Assembly (NCBI RefSeq): GCF_001625575.1
Contig: NZ_AUXV01000007.1
Span: 124,001 to 188,000, forward strand
Source: Pseudoalteromonas luteoviolacea S2607
GTDB taxonomy: Bacteria; Pseudomonadota; Gammaproteobacteria; Enterobacterales; Alteromonadaceae
Length of the DNA stretch: 64,000 nucleotides
Reading direction: 5' to 3'
Under the pieces are notes generated by a model. The model was not told where the DNA came from. It saw nothing but the letters and a program-made list of their open reading frames with translations, and did no database searches. Below are positions 28,253 through 38,205 of the stretch, piece after piece (position 1 is the first letter of the stretch; each line of letters begins with the position of its first letter). The position numbers and the translations under genes are program-made.

Positions 28253-30829
28253 ATGCGGTTAGACAGATTTACCAGCAAATTTCAAAGTGCGTTATCGGAT
28301 GCACAATCCCTCGCTTTAGGAAGAGATCATCAATTTATTGAGCCCGTGCATTTAATGTATGCACTGCTGCAGCAAACAGGTTCAAGTGTTAGAGCATTGT
28401 TTGCACAGGCAGGAGTAAGTGCGGACGAGCTAAACACCAAGCTGTCTCAAGCCATTGAAAGGCTCTTTAAAGTTGAAGGTGTTGGTGGCGATGTCCAACT
28501 CTCTAACCATTTAATCTCATTGATTAATCTGTGTGATAAATACGCCCAAAAACGCAAAGATAAATATATTTCCAGTGAGCTGTTTGTATTCGCATCCTGT
28601 GAAGATAAAGGCGAGTTGGGGGACATCTTCAGAGCGTTAAATATAACTCAAGACAAAGTTGAAAAGGCCATTAAGGCCATTCGAGGTGGGCAAAAAGTTG
28701 ATGACCCAAATGCAGAAGAAACTCGTCAAGCACTTGAAAAATACACGATAGATCTCACAGAACGTGCAGAGCAGGGCAAACTTGACCCGGTGATTGGACG
28801 TGACGATGAAATACGACGCACGATTCAAGTGTTGCAAAGAAGAACGAAAAACAACCCCGTATTGATCGGTGAGCCAGGTGTAGGTAAAACTGCCATCGTT
28901 GAAGGCTTAGCACAGCGTATTATTAATGGTGAAGTACCTGAAGGGCTGAAACATAAGCGCGTGCTGTCACTTGACTTAGGTGCGCTAGTCGCGGGTGCGA
29001 AGTATCGTGGTGAGTTTGAAGAGCGACTCAAGTCTGTACTCAATGAACTTGCCAAAGAAGAAGGCAGCGTTATTCTGTTCATCGATGAAATACATACCAT
29101 GGTGGGTGCAGGTAAAACGGATGGTGCAATGGATGCTGGTAACATGTTGAAGCCAGCGCTAGCACGAGGAGAGCTACATTGTGTGGGTGCCACAACGTTA
29201 GATGAATACCGTCAATACATTGAAAAAGATGCCGCACTAGAAAGACGTTTTCAAAAAGTGTTTGTGTCTGAGCCCACAGTAGAAGATACGATAGCCATAC
29301 TCCGTGGTTTAAAAGAAAGATACGAGCTGCACCATTCAGTTGATATCACCGATCCCGCGATTGTCGCGGCTGCTAATTTGTCTCACCGATATATTAGTGA
29401 CAGGCAGTTGCCAGATAAAGCCATTGACCTGATTGATGAAGCAGGTTCTTCCATCAGGCTGCAAATAGACTCTAAACCTGAGCAACTCGATAAGCTTGAG
29501 CGTCGTATTATTCAATTAAAATTAGAAGATAATGCACTGGCAAAAGAAAAAGATGATGCTAGCCAAAAACGCCGTCAAGAAATGCAATCGCTTATTTCAC
29601 AGCTGGAAGGTGAATATAAAGAGCTAGACGAAGTTTGGAATGCTGAAAAAGCTTCTTTACAAGGTACGCAAGTCATTAAGGCAGAATTAGAACAGGCACG
29701 TCTAGACCTTGAAGTTGCGAGGCGAGCCAGTGATTTACAACGCATGTCCGAGCTTCAATATGGTCGTATCCCTGCTCTAGAAAGAAAACTTGACCTTGCC
29801 TCACAAGCTGAAATGCAAGAAATGAGCTTACTTAAAAATCAAGTCTCTGAAGATGAAATTGCTGAAATTTTATCTCGTTGGACTGGGATCCCAGTCGCAA
29901 AAATGCTTCAGGGCGAGCGCGAAAAGTTACTCAATATGGAAGGTGAACTGCACCACAAGGTGATTGGTCAAGATGAAGCCGTTAACGCAGTTGCAAATGC
30001 AATACGCCGTTCAAGGGCTGGGCTTGCTGATCCGAATCGCCCTATTGGTTCATTTTTATTCCTAGGGCCAACAGGGGTTGGTAAAACAGAGCTAACCAAA
30101 GCGTTGGCGAGCTTTATGTTTGATACTGAAGATGCCATGGTTCGCATTGATATGTCGGAGTTTATGGAGAAGCACTCGGTTGCGCGTTTAGTGGGCGCAC
30201 CTCCGGGTTACGTTGGTTATGAAGAGGGTGGCTATTTAACCGAAGCGGTTAGACGTCGACCGTATTCCGTTGTGTTACTGGATGAAGTCGAGAAGGCGCA
30301 CCCTGATGTATTCAATATTTTGCTACAAGTACTTGATGATGGCCGATTAACAGATGGACAAGGTCGTACTGTCGACTTCAAAAATACCGTTATTATCATG
30401 ACATCTAACTTAGGCTCCGATGTTATTCAAGAGCAAGCAGGTAATAACGATTATGTCGCTTTAAAAGCCAAATTAATGGAAGTGCTGACAACTCAATTTA
30501 GACCGGAGTTCATTAACCGTATAGATGAAACTGTTGTTTTTCACCCATTGGTGACTGAGCATATCAAAGAGATAGCCAGCATTCAGCTCGACAAACTAGC
30601 ATCTCGTTTGAAGGAGAACGGCTTTGGCTTTGAGGTCAGTGAAGAAGCTCTTGAGAAAATAGCACAAAGTGGCTTCGACCCAGTTTTTGGGGCAAGACCA
30701 TTAAAACGTGCAATCCAGCAGTATATCGAAAACCCGTTAGCACAGAGCCTATTGCAAGGTGATTTTACTGGGGCGAATACCATTAAGGTTTCAGTCAAAG
30801 ACGACGTAATTAGCTTTAATGCACAATAA
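28253..30829 (+). CDS. clpB: ATP-dependent disaggregase ClpB
   Basis: An 858-residue Hsp100 protein. The order is an N-terminal Clp repeat domain, AAA1 with Walker A GEPGVGKT and Walker [12 protein letters not shown], a coiled-coil M-domain (about 400-530, rich in Lys/Glu/Gln), and AAA2 with GPTGVGKTE and [14 protein letters not shown], plus the C-terminal domain. The M-domain and lack of an IGF/L ClpP loop mark it as the DnaK-cooperating disaggregase, not ClpA or ClpC. It follows pgeF with its own sigma-32-like promoter. Confidence 0.98.
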   Translation: MRLDRFTSKFQSALSDAQSLALGRDHQFIEPVHLMYALLQQTGSSVRALFAQAGVSADELNTKLSQAIERLFKVEGVGGDVQLSNHLISLINLCDKYAQKRKDKYISSELFVFASCEDKGELGDIFRALNITQDKVEKAIKAIRGGQKVDDPNAEETRQALEKYTIDLTERAEQGKLDPVIGRDDEIRRTIQVLQRRTKNNPVLIGEPGVGKTAIVEGLAQRIINGEVPEGLKHKRVLSLDLGALVAGAKYRGEFEERLKSVLNELAKEEGSVILFIDEIHTMVGAGKTDGAMDAGNMLKPALARGELHCVGATTLDEYRQYIEKDAALERRFQKVFVSEPTVEDTIAILRGLKERYELHHSVDITDPAIVAAANLSHRYISDRQLPDKAIDLIDEAGSSIRLQIDSKPEQLDKLERRIIQLKLEDNALAKEKDDASQKRRQEMQSLISQLEGEYKELDEVWNAEKASLQGTQVIKAELEQARLDLEVARRASDLQRMSELQYGRIPALERKLDLASQAEMQEMSLLKNQVSEDEIAEILSRWTGIPVAKMLQGEREKLLNMEGELHHKVIGQDEAVNAVANAIRRSRAGLADPNRPIGSFLFLGPTGVGKTELTKALASFMFDTEDAMVRIDMSEFMEKHSVARLVGAPPGYVGYEEGGYLTEAVRRRPYSVVLLDEVEKAHPDVFNILLQVLDDGRLTDGQGRTVDFKNTVIIMTSNLGSDVIQEQAGNNDYVALKAKLMEVLTTQFRPEFINRIDETVVFHPLVTEHIKEIASIQLDKLASRLKENGFGFEVSEEALEKIAQSGFDPVFGARPLKRAIQQYIENPLAQSLLQGDFTGANTIKVSVKDDVISFNAQ

Positions 30830-30839
30830 TACGTCGAAT

Positions 30840-30875
30840 CGAGGCAAGTGTCGCAATGCGTCGATGTTTGCCTCG
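30840..30875 (+). terminator. possible clpB terminator
   Basis: CGAGGCAA and TTGCCTCG pair as an 8-bp stem around a 20-nt loop just downstream of clpB, followed by GTATCTTGTTTC. The long loop makes it a modest candidate. Confidence 0.4.
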
Positions 30876-30998
30876 GTATCTTGTTTCTAACTAGACAATT
30901 ATCTTACGAATCACCTTGAGAACACGATGAAGTTATTGGGGAGATCTCATTTTATATGGTAGATTTGATAGCTATTTAGTCTATCGTGATGGCAATTC

Positions 30999-31934
30999 AT
31001 GAATAATCAATATAAGCAACTGGGTGTAACTGAGTTTGGTACTGCTGAACGGTTAAGTGTCAGGATCTCGACTAAACCAAGCCTCACTATAGGGCAGGTT
31101 TGGGTTCGTGTATTGGCGTCATCAATTAATCCAATAGATATTAAAACGCGCAGTGGACTTGGTTATGTGGCACAAGCGAAACAACCGGGAACGTTTTTGC
31201 CACTTGGCTACGACCTACTAGGTGTAGTCGAGCAAGTAGGAGACGGTGTTTCGGGTATTCAGCTGGGAGATACTGTACTTGGCATGGTAGGTTTTCCATC
31301 AAGCCCTGGATGTTATGCGTCTCATGTGGTTGCTAGTAGCGAACAAATAATTTGTGTCGAAGAGAAAGTTTCTCTTGATATTGCTGGTCTAAGTTTAGCA
31401 GGACTCACAGCGGTACAAGCCTTGTCCAAGCTGTTGCCAAGTAATGGCACACTCTACATCAATGCGCCAACTGGTGGTGTTGGGCATCTGGCTGTGCAAA
31501 TTGCAAAAAACTCAGGGTTCGATGTCGTTGCGGTAACGAAACGTGGCAATGTGATAGAGTCATTTGAATTTGAGCTCCCTTATATACATTACGATGATTT
31601 TTTTGCTCAAAGACAAGTAGGGCAGTTGCTGGATCTAGTTGGTGGTGAGACTGCGAAGAAGATGTTAAGCAATATGGAGCCCAGCTCGCATTTTGTTACG
31701 GTACCCACTGTAACCAAAGACGATGTAATAGCTCATGGTCAATCGTTGAAGATGCACGGTGAAAGTGTTTTGGTTACGCCAAATTGTCAGCAGTTAAACA
31801 CGCTATATCAGGATGTAGTAAATAACCAGTTGAAAGTAGCTGTGAGTGAAAAATATAAATTAGATGATTTAAGTCAGGCACACACATTTGTTGAGCAAGG
31901 CCAACACTTTGGTAAAGTTATAATTGTGGCTTGA
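30999..31934 (+). CDS. zinc-independent MDR oxidoreductase (quinone reductase-like)
   Basis: A 311-residue medium-chain dehydrogenase/reductase. The N-terminal GroES-like domain has VWVRVLASSINPIDIKTRSG and LGYDLLGVVEQVG, and the cofactor domain has the NAD(P)-binding INAPTGGVGHLAVQIAK. Structural-zinc cysteines are missing, which fits the quinone-oxidoreductase branch (QOR) rather than true alcohol dehydrogenase. Substrate unknown; likely NADPH-dependent reduction of quinones or enones. It stands alone between clpB and gshA. Confidence 0.8.
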   Translation: MNNQYKQLGVTEFGTAERLSVRISTKPSLTIGQVWVRVLASSINPIDIKTRSGLGYVAQAKQPGTFLPLGYDLLGVVEQVGDGVSGIQLGDTVLGMVGFPSSPGCYASHVVASSEQIICVEEKVSLDIAGLSLAGLTAVQALSKLLPSNGTLYINAPTGGVGHLAVQIAKNSGFDVVAVTKRGNVIESFEFELPYIHYDDFFAQRQVGQLLDLVGGETAKKMLSNMEPSSHFVTVPTVTKDDVIAHGQSLKMHGESVLVTPNCQQLNTLYQDVVNNQLKVAVSEKYKLDDLSQAHTFVEQGQHFGKVIIVA

Positions 31935-32001
31935 GTATTTGTAATTTGCCCCCATTGAGGATGGCATAACTTAAGCTTGATCCGAGCCTCGAGGTATTTT
32001 T

Positions 32002-33579
32002 TTGAAACAAACTAATTTTGCAAGCAAGCTTGAAAAGCTTGCCACATCCACGCTTGTATCCTCTTTAACAGGAATACAGCGAGGTATTGAACGAGAAGCA
32101 CTGCGGATCCAGCCATCTGGTAAGATTGCCAAAACACCTCACCCTAAAGGTGTCGGTCACCCGTTAACACATAGCTCGATTACAACTGATTTTTCAGAGT
32201 CACTACTCGAGTTTATCACCCCTGTGAGTACTTCTGCGGAGCAGACATTAACACAGCTAAGAGATCTACAAAAATATACGTTGACCAGTATGGGCGACGA
32301 AATGCTGTGGCCAATGAGCATGCCTTGTTTTATTGAGGACCAGCAAGACATTGTATTGGCTCAATTTGGTGAGTCCAACATTGGTAAAATGAAAACGCTA
32401 TATCGAGAAGGGTTAAAAAATCGATATGGAAGTATGATGCAGGCGATTGCTGGTGTGCATTTTAACATCTCATTTCCAGAATCTTTTTGGCTCGCGCTAA
32501 AGGAGAGCGAGCAAGATGACAGCCAGCTACAAGAGTATATTTCGAATAAGTATCTAGGGCTTATTCGCAATTTCAAGCGAGAGCTGTGGATGATTAGTTA
32601 CTTGTTTGGTGCATCGCCAGCCTTATGCAGTTCGTTTTTGCAAGGCAAGCAGAGTAACTTACCATTTGAAAAGCAAGGTAAGGGCACTTTGTATCTGCCT
32701 CATGGCACGGCACTGCGCTTAGGTGACTTGGGATATACCAACAGTGAGCAATCTTCATTAAAAGTAATGTACAACAGCTTGACTGAGTATGTGGCAGGGT
32801 TGCAAAGAGCAATAAGATGTCGCTCGGACTTATACGAGGGCATTGATGACTTCCGTGCTCAAGCACCTAAGCAGCTAAATAAAAATATTCTCCAGATAGA
32901 AAATGAGTTTTATTCGCCTATCAGGCCAAAGCGTAATGCACATAAAAATGAGACTCCGACCCAAGCGCTGTCTCGTGGTGGGATCGAGTATATCGAAATC
33001 CGAGCATTAGATGTAAACCCATTCTCCGATACGGGTATTAGCATCGAGCAAATCAGGTTTTTGGATGTATTTTTGGCTTACTGCCTACTTAAAGATGCGC
33101 CAAAGATGAGCTGGGAAGAGCAGCAAGTATCGGATCAAAACCTCCAAGCTGTTATCAGCACTGGCCGTGACACCAACACCGAGTTACAGCGAGGCGAGGA
33201 GAAGATCACGATTGCTCAATGGGGTGAGGATATTTTTTCAGGACTTGCAGAAGTTGCTGAATTGTTCGACGCGGCGCATGACAATACGCTTTACTCTGAC
33301 ACTGTGCGTGATCTTGCTACTTGGGTGGCGAATCCAGAAAAGACCTTTTCTGGCAAGCTTGTATCTTCACTTCGTGAAACAGGTGGAGATTCTGCAGAGC
33401 AAGCGCTTGATATTGCCAAGCGATACAAAAATGAGCATCTCGGTGCTGAATATCAATACTACAGCAAGGCAGACTTAGATAAGCAGGCTGCTCAGTCTTT
33501 TGAAGACGAAAAAGCCGTGTTGGAAAACGACACCCTATCATTTAAAGCATTTTTGCAAGATTACTTCGAAAAGGCATAA
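32002..33579 (+). CDS. gshA: glutamate-cysteine ligase
   Basis: A 525-residue gammaproteobacterial type I glutamate-cysteine ligase that makes gamma-glutamylcysteine, the first step of glutathione synthesis. Family blocks seen are GIQRGIEREALRI, TDFSESLLEFITP, AGVHFNISFP, ALCSSFL and YIEIRALDVNPF. The start is TTG at 32002 with GAGG seven bases upstream, which is well placed. gshB is not in the window. Confidence 0.95.
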   Translation: MKQTNFASKLEKLATSTLVSSLTGIQRGIEREALRIQPSGKIAKTPHPKGVGHPLTHSSITTDFSESLLEFITPVSTSAEQTLTQLRDLQKYTLTSMGDEMLWPMSMPCFIEDQQDIVLAQFGESNIGKMKTLYREGLKNRYGSMMQAIAGVHFNISFPESFWLALKESEQDDSQLQEYISNKYLGLIRNFKRELWMISYLFGASPALCSSFLQGKQSNLPFEKQGKGTLYLPHGTALRLGDLGYTNSEQSSLKVMYNSLTEYVAGLQRAIRCRSDLYEGIDDFRAQAPKQLNKNILQIENEFYSPIRPKRNAHKNETPTQALSRGGIEYIEIRALDVNPFSDTGISIEQIRFLDVFLAYCLLKDAPKMSWEEQQVSDQNLQAVISTGRDTNTELQRGEEKITIAQWGEDIFSGLAEVAELFDAAHDNTLYSDTVRDLATWVANPEKTFSGKLVSSLRETGGDSAEQALDIAKRYKNEHLGAEYQYYSKADLDKQAAQSFEDEKAVLENDTLSFKAFLQDYFEKA

Positions 33580-33582
33580 AAA

Positions 33583-33604
33583 AACGCAGCCAAGTTGGCT
33601 GCGT
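33583..33604. terminator. strong hairpin downstream of gshA
   Basis: CGCAGCCA and TGGCTGCG pair perfectly around an AGT loop directly after the gshA stop. On the + strand the flanks are A-rich on both sides, so the U-run needed for intrinsic termination forms only on the minus strand. It may still define the gshA mRNA 3' end. Confidence 0.6.
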
Positions 33605-33695
33605 AAAAAATATCAGGGATGAAACAATGCTAAACTGCTGCATTCAAGTACTATGACCTCAGCAAAATAGAAAAGTTCAGGTGAGTTCAAAAAAA

Positions 33696-34304
33696 ATGCG
33701 AAAAAAAATAATATTTTTACCTCTACTTGTTGCACTGACCGGCTGCGCCACTGCACCACCGAAGCAACCTAATGATATTTGTAAGATTTTTGAAGAAAAA
33801 GAAGATTGGTATTATGATGCGCGTGATGCTCAGGAAAAGTGGGGATCGCCTAAACACGTATTAATGAGCATGATGTACCAAGAAAGTTCGTTTAGGCATG
33901 ACGCCGCACCGCCAATGGAATACTTCTTAGGCTTTATTCCTGTGGGTCGAGCGAGCTCCGCTTATGGTTACTCTCAGGCTAAGACAATGACGTGGAGTGA
34001 CTACATTCGTGAAACAGGCAACTCGGGTGCGGATAGAGATGACTTCGAAGATGCCATCGATTTTATGGGCTGGTTTGTTTATAAAACCCATAAGGTAAAT
34101 GGCGTTTCTAAATGGGATGCGTATGCGCAGTATCTTAATTACCACGAAGGGTGGGGAGGATATCGACGCGGGACCTATAAGAAGAAAAAATGGTTAATGA
34201 AAGTAGCCAACAAAGTTAAGCACCGTGCTTCTCGTTATGGGGCACAACTTAAAAGGTGTGAAGATGATTTAGACAAGAATTGGTTTGAGCGTCTGTTTTC
34301 ATAA
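33696..34304 (+). CDS. lipoprotein with lytic-transglycosylase (SLT)-like domain
   Basis: A 202-residue lipoprotein. The signal peptide MRKKIIFLPLLVALTGC has a clear lipobox (Cys17). The body contains SMMYQESSF (a catalytic-Glu-like motif), SAYGYSQAKTMTWSDY and YLNYHEGWGGYRRGTY, the pattern of SLT-type transglycosylases that cut peptidoglycan glycan strands. A GTG at 33681 would add five residues; the ATG at 33696 gives the ideal basic n-region and has AGGTGA upstream. It is not near cell-division or secretion genes, so its specific role is open. Confidence 0.78.
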   Translation: MRKKIIFLPLLVALTGCATAPPKQPNDICKIFEEKEDWYYDARDAQEKWGSPKHVLMSMMYQESSFRHDAAPPMEYFLGFIPVGRASSAYGYSQAKTMTWSDYIRETGNSGADRDDFEDAIDFMGWFVYKTHKVNGVSKWDAYAQYLNYHEGWGGYRRGTYKKKKWLMKVANKVKHRASRYGAQLKRCEDDLDKNWFERLFS

Positions 34305-34374
34305 AGCTTTACGCGAGTAGTCGGGTTATAAACTGTGATTTTAATTGCGACTATGTTGAGCTTATTCAAATCAT

Positions 34375-34406
34375 AAAGGCCAGTGCATAGCACTGGCCTT
34401 TTTTAA
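34375..34406. terminator. bidirectional terminator
   Basis: AAAGGCCAGTG, loop CATAG, CACTGGCCTTT makes an 11-bp perfect stem with A-run and T-run flanks, between converging genes (the lipoprotein at 33696 and the CNNM/CorC-like gene stopping at 34418). Confidence 0.9.
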
Positions 34407-34417
34407 TTTAGGTAAGT

Positions 34418-35695
34418 TTAGGAAAGAGATTTAGTCGGTTGTAGTGGAAAGACTTTAACAACTTTAATCATATTCTCTTTTACTTCTAAAACTTCCATCG
34501 GGTAGTTAGCGATTTTTAAGCTGAGTTGTGATTCAGGAATGTCTTCAAGATACTCAACAATTAGCCCACTTAAGGTTTTTGGCCCCTCAGTAGGTAGTTC
34601 CCAGCCCATTTCTTTATTTAAATCGCGAATATTGGCGCCACCGTCAACGAGCACTGAGCCATCACTTTGGATAGTAACTTCATCACTGGGTGTAGGTGTT
34701 TGAGTTGTCGTAAAATCCCCGACAACTTCTTCCAAGATATCTTCAAGAGTTACCAAGCCTTGAATATCACCATATTCGTCAACAACTAAACCTATCCGCT
34801 CTTTATTCTGTTGGAACTTTAGTAGCTGGGTGTTTAGTGATGTACCTTCGGGAATGAAGTAAATCTCGCGTACTGCACGTAACAGAGAAGGTTTGTCGAA
34901 TTGCTCTTTAGTAAGCAGACGCAGCGCGTCTCGAGAGTGAATAAAGCCTACTGCATCGTCAATTTGGTCTCGATATAAGAGCACGCGAGTATGCTGAGCG
35001 TTGGTTAATCTACGCGTAATATCTTTCCAGTCGTCATTTATATCAATGGCGTTTATTTCACTGCGTGGGATCATGATATCTTCAACGGTCACTTGCTCGA
35101 GGTCTAATATCGATGTCAGCATACTGCCGTGATTTGTAGGCAGCATCGCACTAGACTCGTTAACGACGGTTTTAAGTTCTTCTTTACTCAAACTATGTTC
35201 TTCGATTTGCTCTGGTGAGACACCAAATAATTTGAGCATGCCGTTGGTGATCCAATTGACTGTAACCACAACGGGAAAGAGCACTTTTAGTAAGACTTTT
35301 AAGATGACTGAGCTTGGAAAAGCGACCTTTTCAGGATACAAAGCTGCGAGTGTTTTGGGCGTCACTTCAGCAAAAATTAATATGACTAAAGTAAGGGCAA
35401 ATGTTGCCACCACGATACCCGCGTCACCAAGTAAACGCATACCTATCACCGTTGCTACGGCGGATGCTGCAATATTGACGAGATTATTACCGATGAGGAT
35501 AAGGCCGATCAAACGATCTGGTCTTTTTAGTAGCTTGTCTACACGCTTAGCGGATTTATTATTTTCTTTAACTAAGTGTCTAAGCCTGTACCGGTTAATT
35601 GACATTATGCCGGTTTCTGAACTAGAGAAATAACCGGAAATCAGTATCAGTACGCCCAGTATAATGAACAGGGCGCTAGTGGATATGTCGTCCAA
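34418..35695 (-). CDS. yfjD: CNNM/CorC-family membrane protein (YfjD)
   Basis: A 425-residue HlyC/CorC-family protein. The N-terminal DUF21 domain has four hydrophobic segments (STSALFIILGVLILISGYF start) and the SSSETGIMSINR motif, followed by a CBS pair (MIPRSEINAID onward) and a C-terminal CorC_HlyC domain. Relatives export or sense Mg2+ or Co2+. Position directly before ypjD and divergent ffh is conserved across gammaproteobacteria. Confidence 0.9.
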   Translation of the reverse strand: MDDISTSALFIILGVLILISGYFSSSETGIMSINRYRLRHLVKENNKSAKRVDKLLKRPDRLIGLILIGNNLVNIAASAVATVIGMRLLGDAGIVVATFALTLVILIFAEVTPKTLAALYPEKVAFPSSVILKVLLKVLFPVVVTVNWITNGMLKLFGVSPEQIEEHSLSKEELKTVVNESSAMLPTNHGSMLTSILDLEQVTVEDIMIPRSEINAIDINDDWKDITRRLTNAQHTRVLLYRDQIDDAVGFIHSRDALRLLTKEQFDKPSLLRAVREIYFIPEGTSLNTQLLKFQQNKERIGLVVDEYGDIQGLVTLEDILEEVVGDFTTTQTPTPSDEVTIQSDGSVLVDGGANIRDLNKEMGWELPTEGPKTLSGLIVEYLEDIPESQLSLKIANYPMEVLEVKENMIKVVKVFPLQPTKSLS

Positions 35696-35778
35696 CAGAG
35701 GATCCTTTTTTTACTTTCGAAAGGTTATTAAGCGTCAGCATAGAATAAGAGTCAAGTTCCATGCTCACTTTTCTTATT

Positions 35779-36582
35779 CTAAAATCTATCCAAGATGACT
35801 TCTTGTATAAATCGGCTGCCAAAATAGGCCAATGTTACGATGCCTGAAGCACCTAGCACCGCAAAAACAACGGGTTTTCCTCGCCACCCAAATTGATGAT
35901 GGCCAATAGTTACAGCACTAAAAATAACCCAAGCGATGAGTGACAATACCGTCTTATGAATAGATGCTTTATCAAACATACCATCTAAAAAAACAAAGCC
36001 TGCAAGTAGTGCTAGAGTAAGCAGCGCTGTGCCAACGGTGAGTAGTTGATAAAGTTGTGATTCCACTTGCATCAGCGGTGGTAAATGACTGTTCATAATC
36101 GCAAGATCTTTGCTTTTTAATCGCTTATCGATAAAAAAGAACTGCACGGCGTAGAGCGTGGCAATGATTAAAATGCAGTAGGCTAATAAAGACAGTGAGA
36201 TATGTGTAACTAAACCTAAATCTACATTGATGTCATCCATAATGATGTGATGTGGAATAAATAGGCTTGCGACTAACAAAATGGCTGCAAAGCCATATAC
36301 AACGGGTAATAGAAGCGTTGCTGGGAACTTAAGTGATACCGTTGTAACTGAGACCACAATGATCCAACAGGTAAGCAGTGCAATATTGATGGTGCTTAAA
36401 TCCTGACCATGCTGTGTAAACACTGAGTTCACGAGCACAAGCATGTGGCTCAAAATAGCGACAGTACTTAATATGACTGTTAATTTTTGGCTTGGGCCTT
36501 CTTTATGAAACAAGCGTGAAAGCACGTGCCCAGTCGCCAGTGTGTAAAACAGGCTCGCCAACAATGACAAAATAATGATCAT
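35779..36582 (-). CDS. ypjD: CcsA-like inner-membrane protein YpjD
   Basis: A 267-residue membrane protein with about eight helices, of the cytochrome c assembly (CcsA/CcmC-like) superfamily. HISLSLLAYCILIIATLYAVQFFFIDKRL and the WVIFSAVTIGHHQFGWRGK segment correspond to the family's conserved WWD-adjacent region, although the tryptophan-rich haem motif is reduced. No cytochrome c maturation genes are close, and function of YpjD is unproven. It is divergent from ffh. Confidence 0.85.
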   Translation of the reverse strand: MIIILSLLASLFYTLATGHVLSRLFHKEGPSQKLTVILSTVAILSHMLVLVNSVFTQHGQDLSTINIALLTCWIIVVSVTTVSLKFPATLLLPVVYGFAAILLVASLFIPHHIIMDDINVDLGLVTHISLSLLAYCILIIATLYAVQFFFIDKRLKSKDLAIMNSHLPPLMQVESQLYQLLTVGTALLTLALLAGFVFLDGMFDKASIHKTVLSLIAWVIFSAVTIGHHQFGWRGKPVVFAVLGASGIVTLAYFGSRFIQEVILDRF

Positions 36583-36746
36583 GAACTTTATGTCTACTTT
36601 ACGTGGTCCTTTAATAGGCTATTGTATTTTAAGCCTCGTCGCTTGCAAAGACTTTGTAAAAAGAATCTTTGTATAACTTGAATACTGTATTACTTGCGCG
36701 CATATCAGTATAATGTTGCGTAATTACGAGATAGTGGAAGCGATAC

Positions 36747-38126
36747 ATGTTTGAGAACCTCCAAGAACGCTTAGGAAAAACGCTTAAAAATATCAGCGGC
36801 AGAGGCCGTTTGACTGAAGATAATATTAAAGAAACGCTGCGTGAAGTGCGCATGGCATTTCTTGAGGCTGACGTTGCGCTGCCTGTAGTACGTGAGTTTG
36901 TAAAACAAGTAAAAGAACGTGCTGTTGGTGTTGAAGTAACTAAAAGTCTAAGCCCTGGTCAGGTTTTCATAAAGATTGTTCGTGAAGAACTTGAAAAGGC
37001 CATGGGTGAAGCGAATGAAGAGCTTAACCTAAATGCACAGCCGCCAGCTGTTGTTATGATGGCAGGCTTGCAAGGTGCAGGTAAGACAACCAGCGTTGGT
37101 AAACTAGCCAAATTCTTAAAAGAGAAAAAGAAAAAGTCTGTGCTTGTGGTAAGTGCTGACGTTTACCGCCCCGCGGCTATCAAACAGCTTGAGACCTTGG
37201 CGTCTGAAGTTGATGTTGAGTTCTTTCCAAGTGATATTTCGCAAAAGCCAGTAGATATTGCTAACAATGCGGTAAGCCACGCAAAGAAAAAATTCATTGA
37301 TGTTGTGCTGGTGGACACGGCAGGTCGTCTGCACGTCGACAGTGACATGATGGATGAGATCAAAGAACTGAACGCGGCAATTAACCCGATAGAAACGCTA
37401 TTTGTGGTTGACTCAATGACTGGTCAAGATGCTGCTAATACAGCTAAAGCTTTTGATGAAGCGCTGCCGCTTACGGGTGTGATCCTGACTAAAACTGATG
37501 GTGATGCCCGTGGTGGTGCGGCGCTGTCGATTCGCCACATTACAGGTAAACCGATTAAATTTATTGGTGTAGGCGAACGTACCGACGCGTTAGAACCTTT
37601 CCATCCAGATCGTATTGCCTCACGTATTCTTGGAATGGGTGATGTTTTATCACTTATCGAAGAAGTGGAAGCCAAGGTTGATAAAGACAAAGCTGCTAAA
37701 GTTGCAGAAAAAGTTTTTAAAGGCGATGGTTTTACACTTGAAGATTTTGCTGAGCAACTTAAGCAGATGAAAAACATGGGCGGTATGATGTCGATGTTAG
37801 AAAAGTTGCCAGGTATGAACAATCTACCAGATGCAGTTAAGGGTCAAGTTAATGACAAAACCTTTAATCAGATGGAAGCCATCATTAGCTCTATGACACC
37901 AAAAGAGCGAGCGCGACCAGAAATTATAAAAGGGTCGCGTAAAAAGCGCATTGCAGCGGGTTCTGGTACTCAGGTACAAGACATCAACAAACTACTCAAG
38001 CAGTTTACGCAAATGCAAAAAATGATGAAAAAGATGAAAGGCAAAGGCGGCATGATGAAAATGATGCGCGGTATGAAAGGCATGATGCCACCGGGTATGT
38101 TTGGCGGCGGCGGTCCTAAATTTTAA
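36747..38126 (+). CDS. ffh: signal recognition particle protein Ffh
   Basis: A 459-residue SRP54 GTPase. The N domain is followed by the G domain with GLQGAGKTTS, DTAGRLHVD and TKTDGDARGG, then the methionine-rich M domain (about 310-459) ending GMMPPGMFGGGGPKF, which binds 4.5S RNA and signal peptides. It targets inner-membrane proteins to the Sec translocon. It is followed by a strong terminator and the haem locus. Confidence 0.98.
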   Translation: MFENLQERLGKTLKNISGRGRLTEDNIKETLREVRMAFLEADVALPVVREFVKQVKERAVGVEVTKSLSPGQVFIKIVREELEKAMGEANEELNLNAQPPAVVMMAGLQGAGKTTSVGKLAKFLKEKKKKSVLVVSADVYRPAAIKQLETLASEVDVEFFPSDISQKPVDIANNAVSHAKKKFIDVVLVDTAGRLHVDSDMMDEIKELNAAINPIETLFVVDSMTGQDAANTAKAFDEALPLTGVILTKTDGDARGGAALSIRHITGKPIKFIGVGERTDALEPFHPDRIASRILGMGDVLSLIEEVEAKVDKDKAAKVAEKVFKGDGFTLEDFAEQLKQMKNMGGMMSMLEKLPGMNNLPDAVKGQVNDKTFNQMEAIISSMTPKERARPEIIKGSRKKRIAAGSGTQVQDINKLLKQFTQMQKMMKKMKGKGGMMKMMRGMKGMMPPGMFGGGGPKF

Positions 38127-38142
38127 TCATTGTTCTAATGAG

Positions 38143-38177
38143 AAAAGGGAAGTGCTGACACTTCCCTTTTTTATTTT
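38143..38177. terminator. terminator between ffh and the haem locus
   Basis: AAAAGGGAAGTG, loop CTGA, CACTTCCCTTTT forms a 12-bp perfect stem followed by TTTATTTTT. It serves ffh and the converging HugZ-like gene. Confidence 0.92.
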
Positions 38178-38205
38178 TAAACATGAGTTCAAATACTCAC
38201 AGTGA

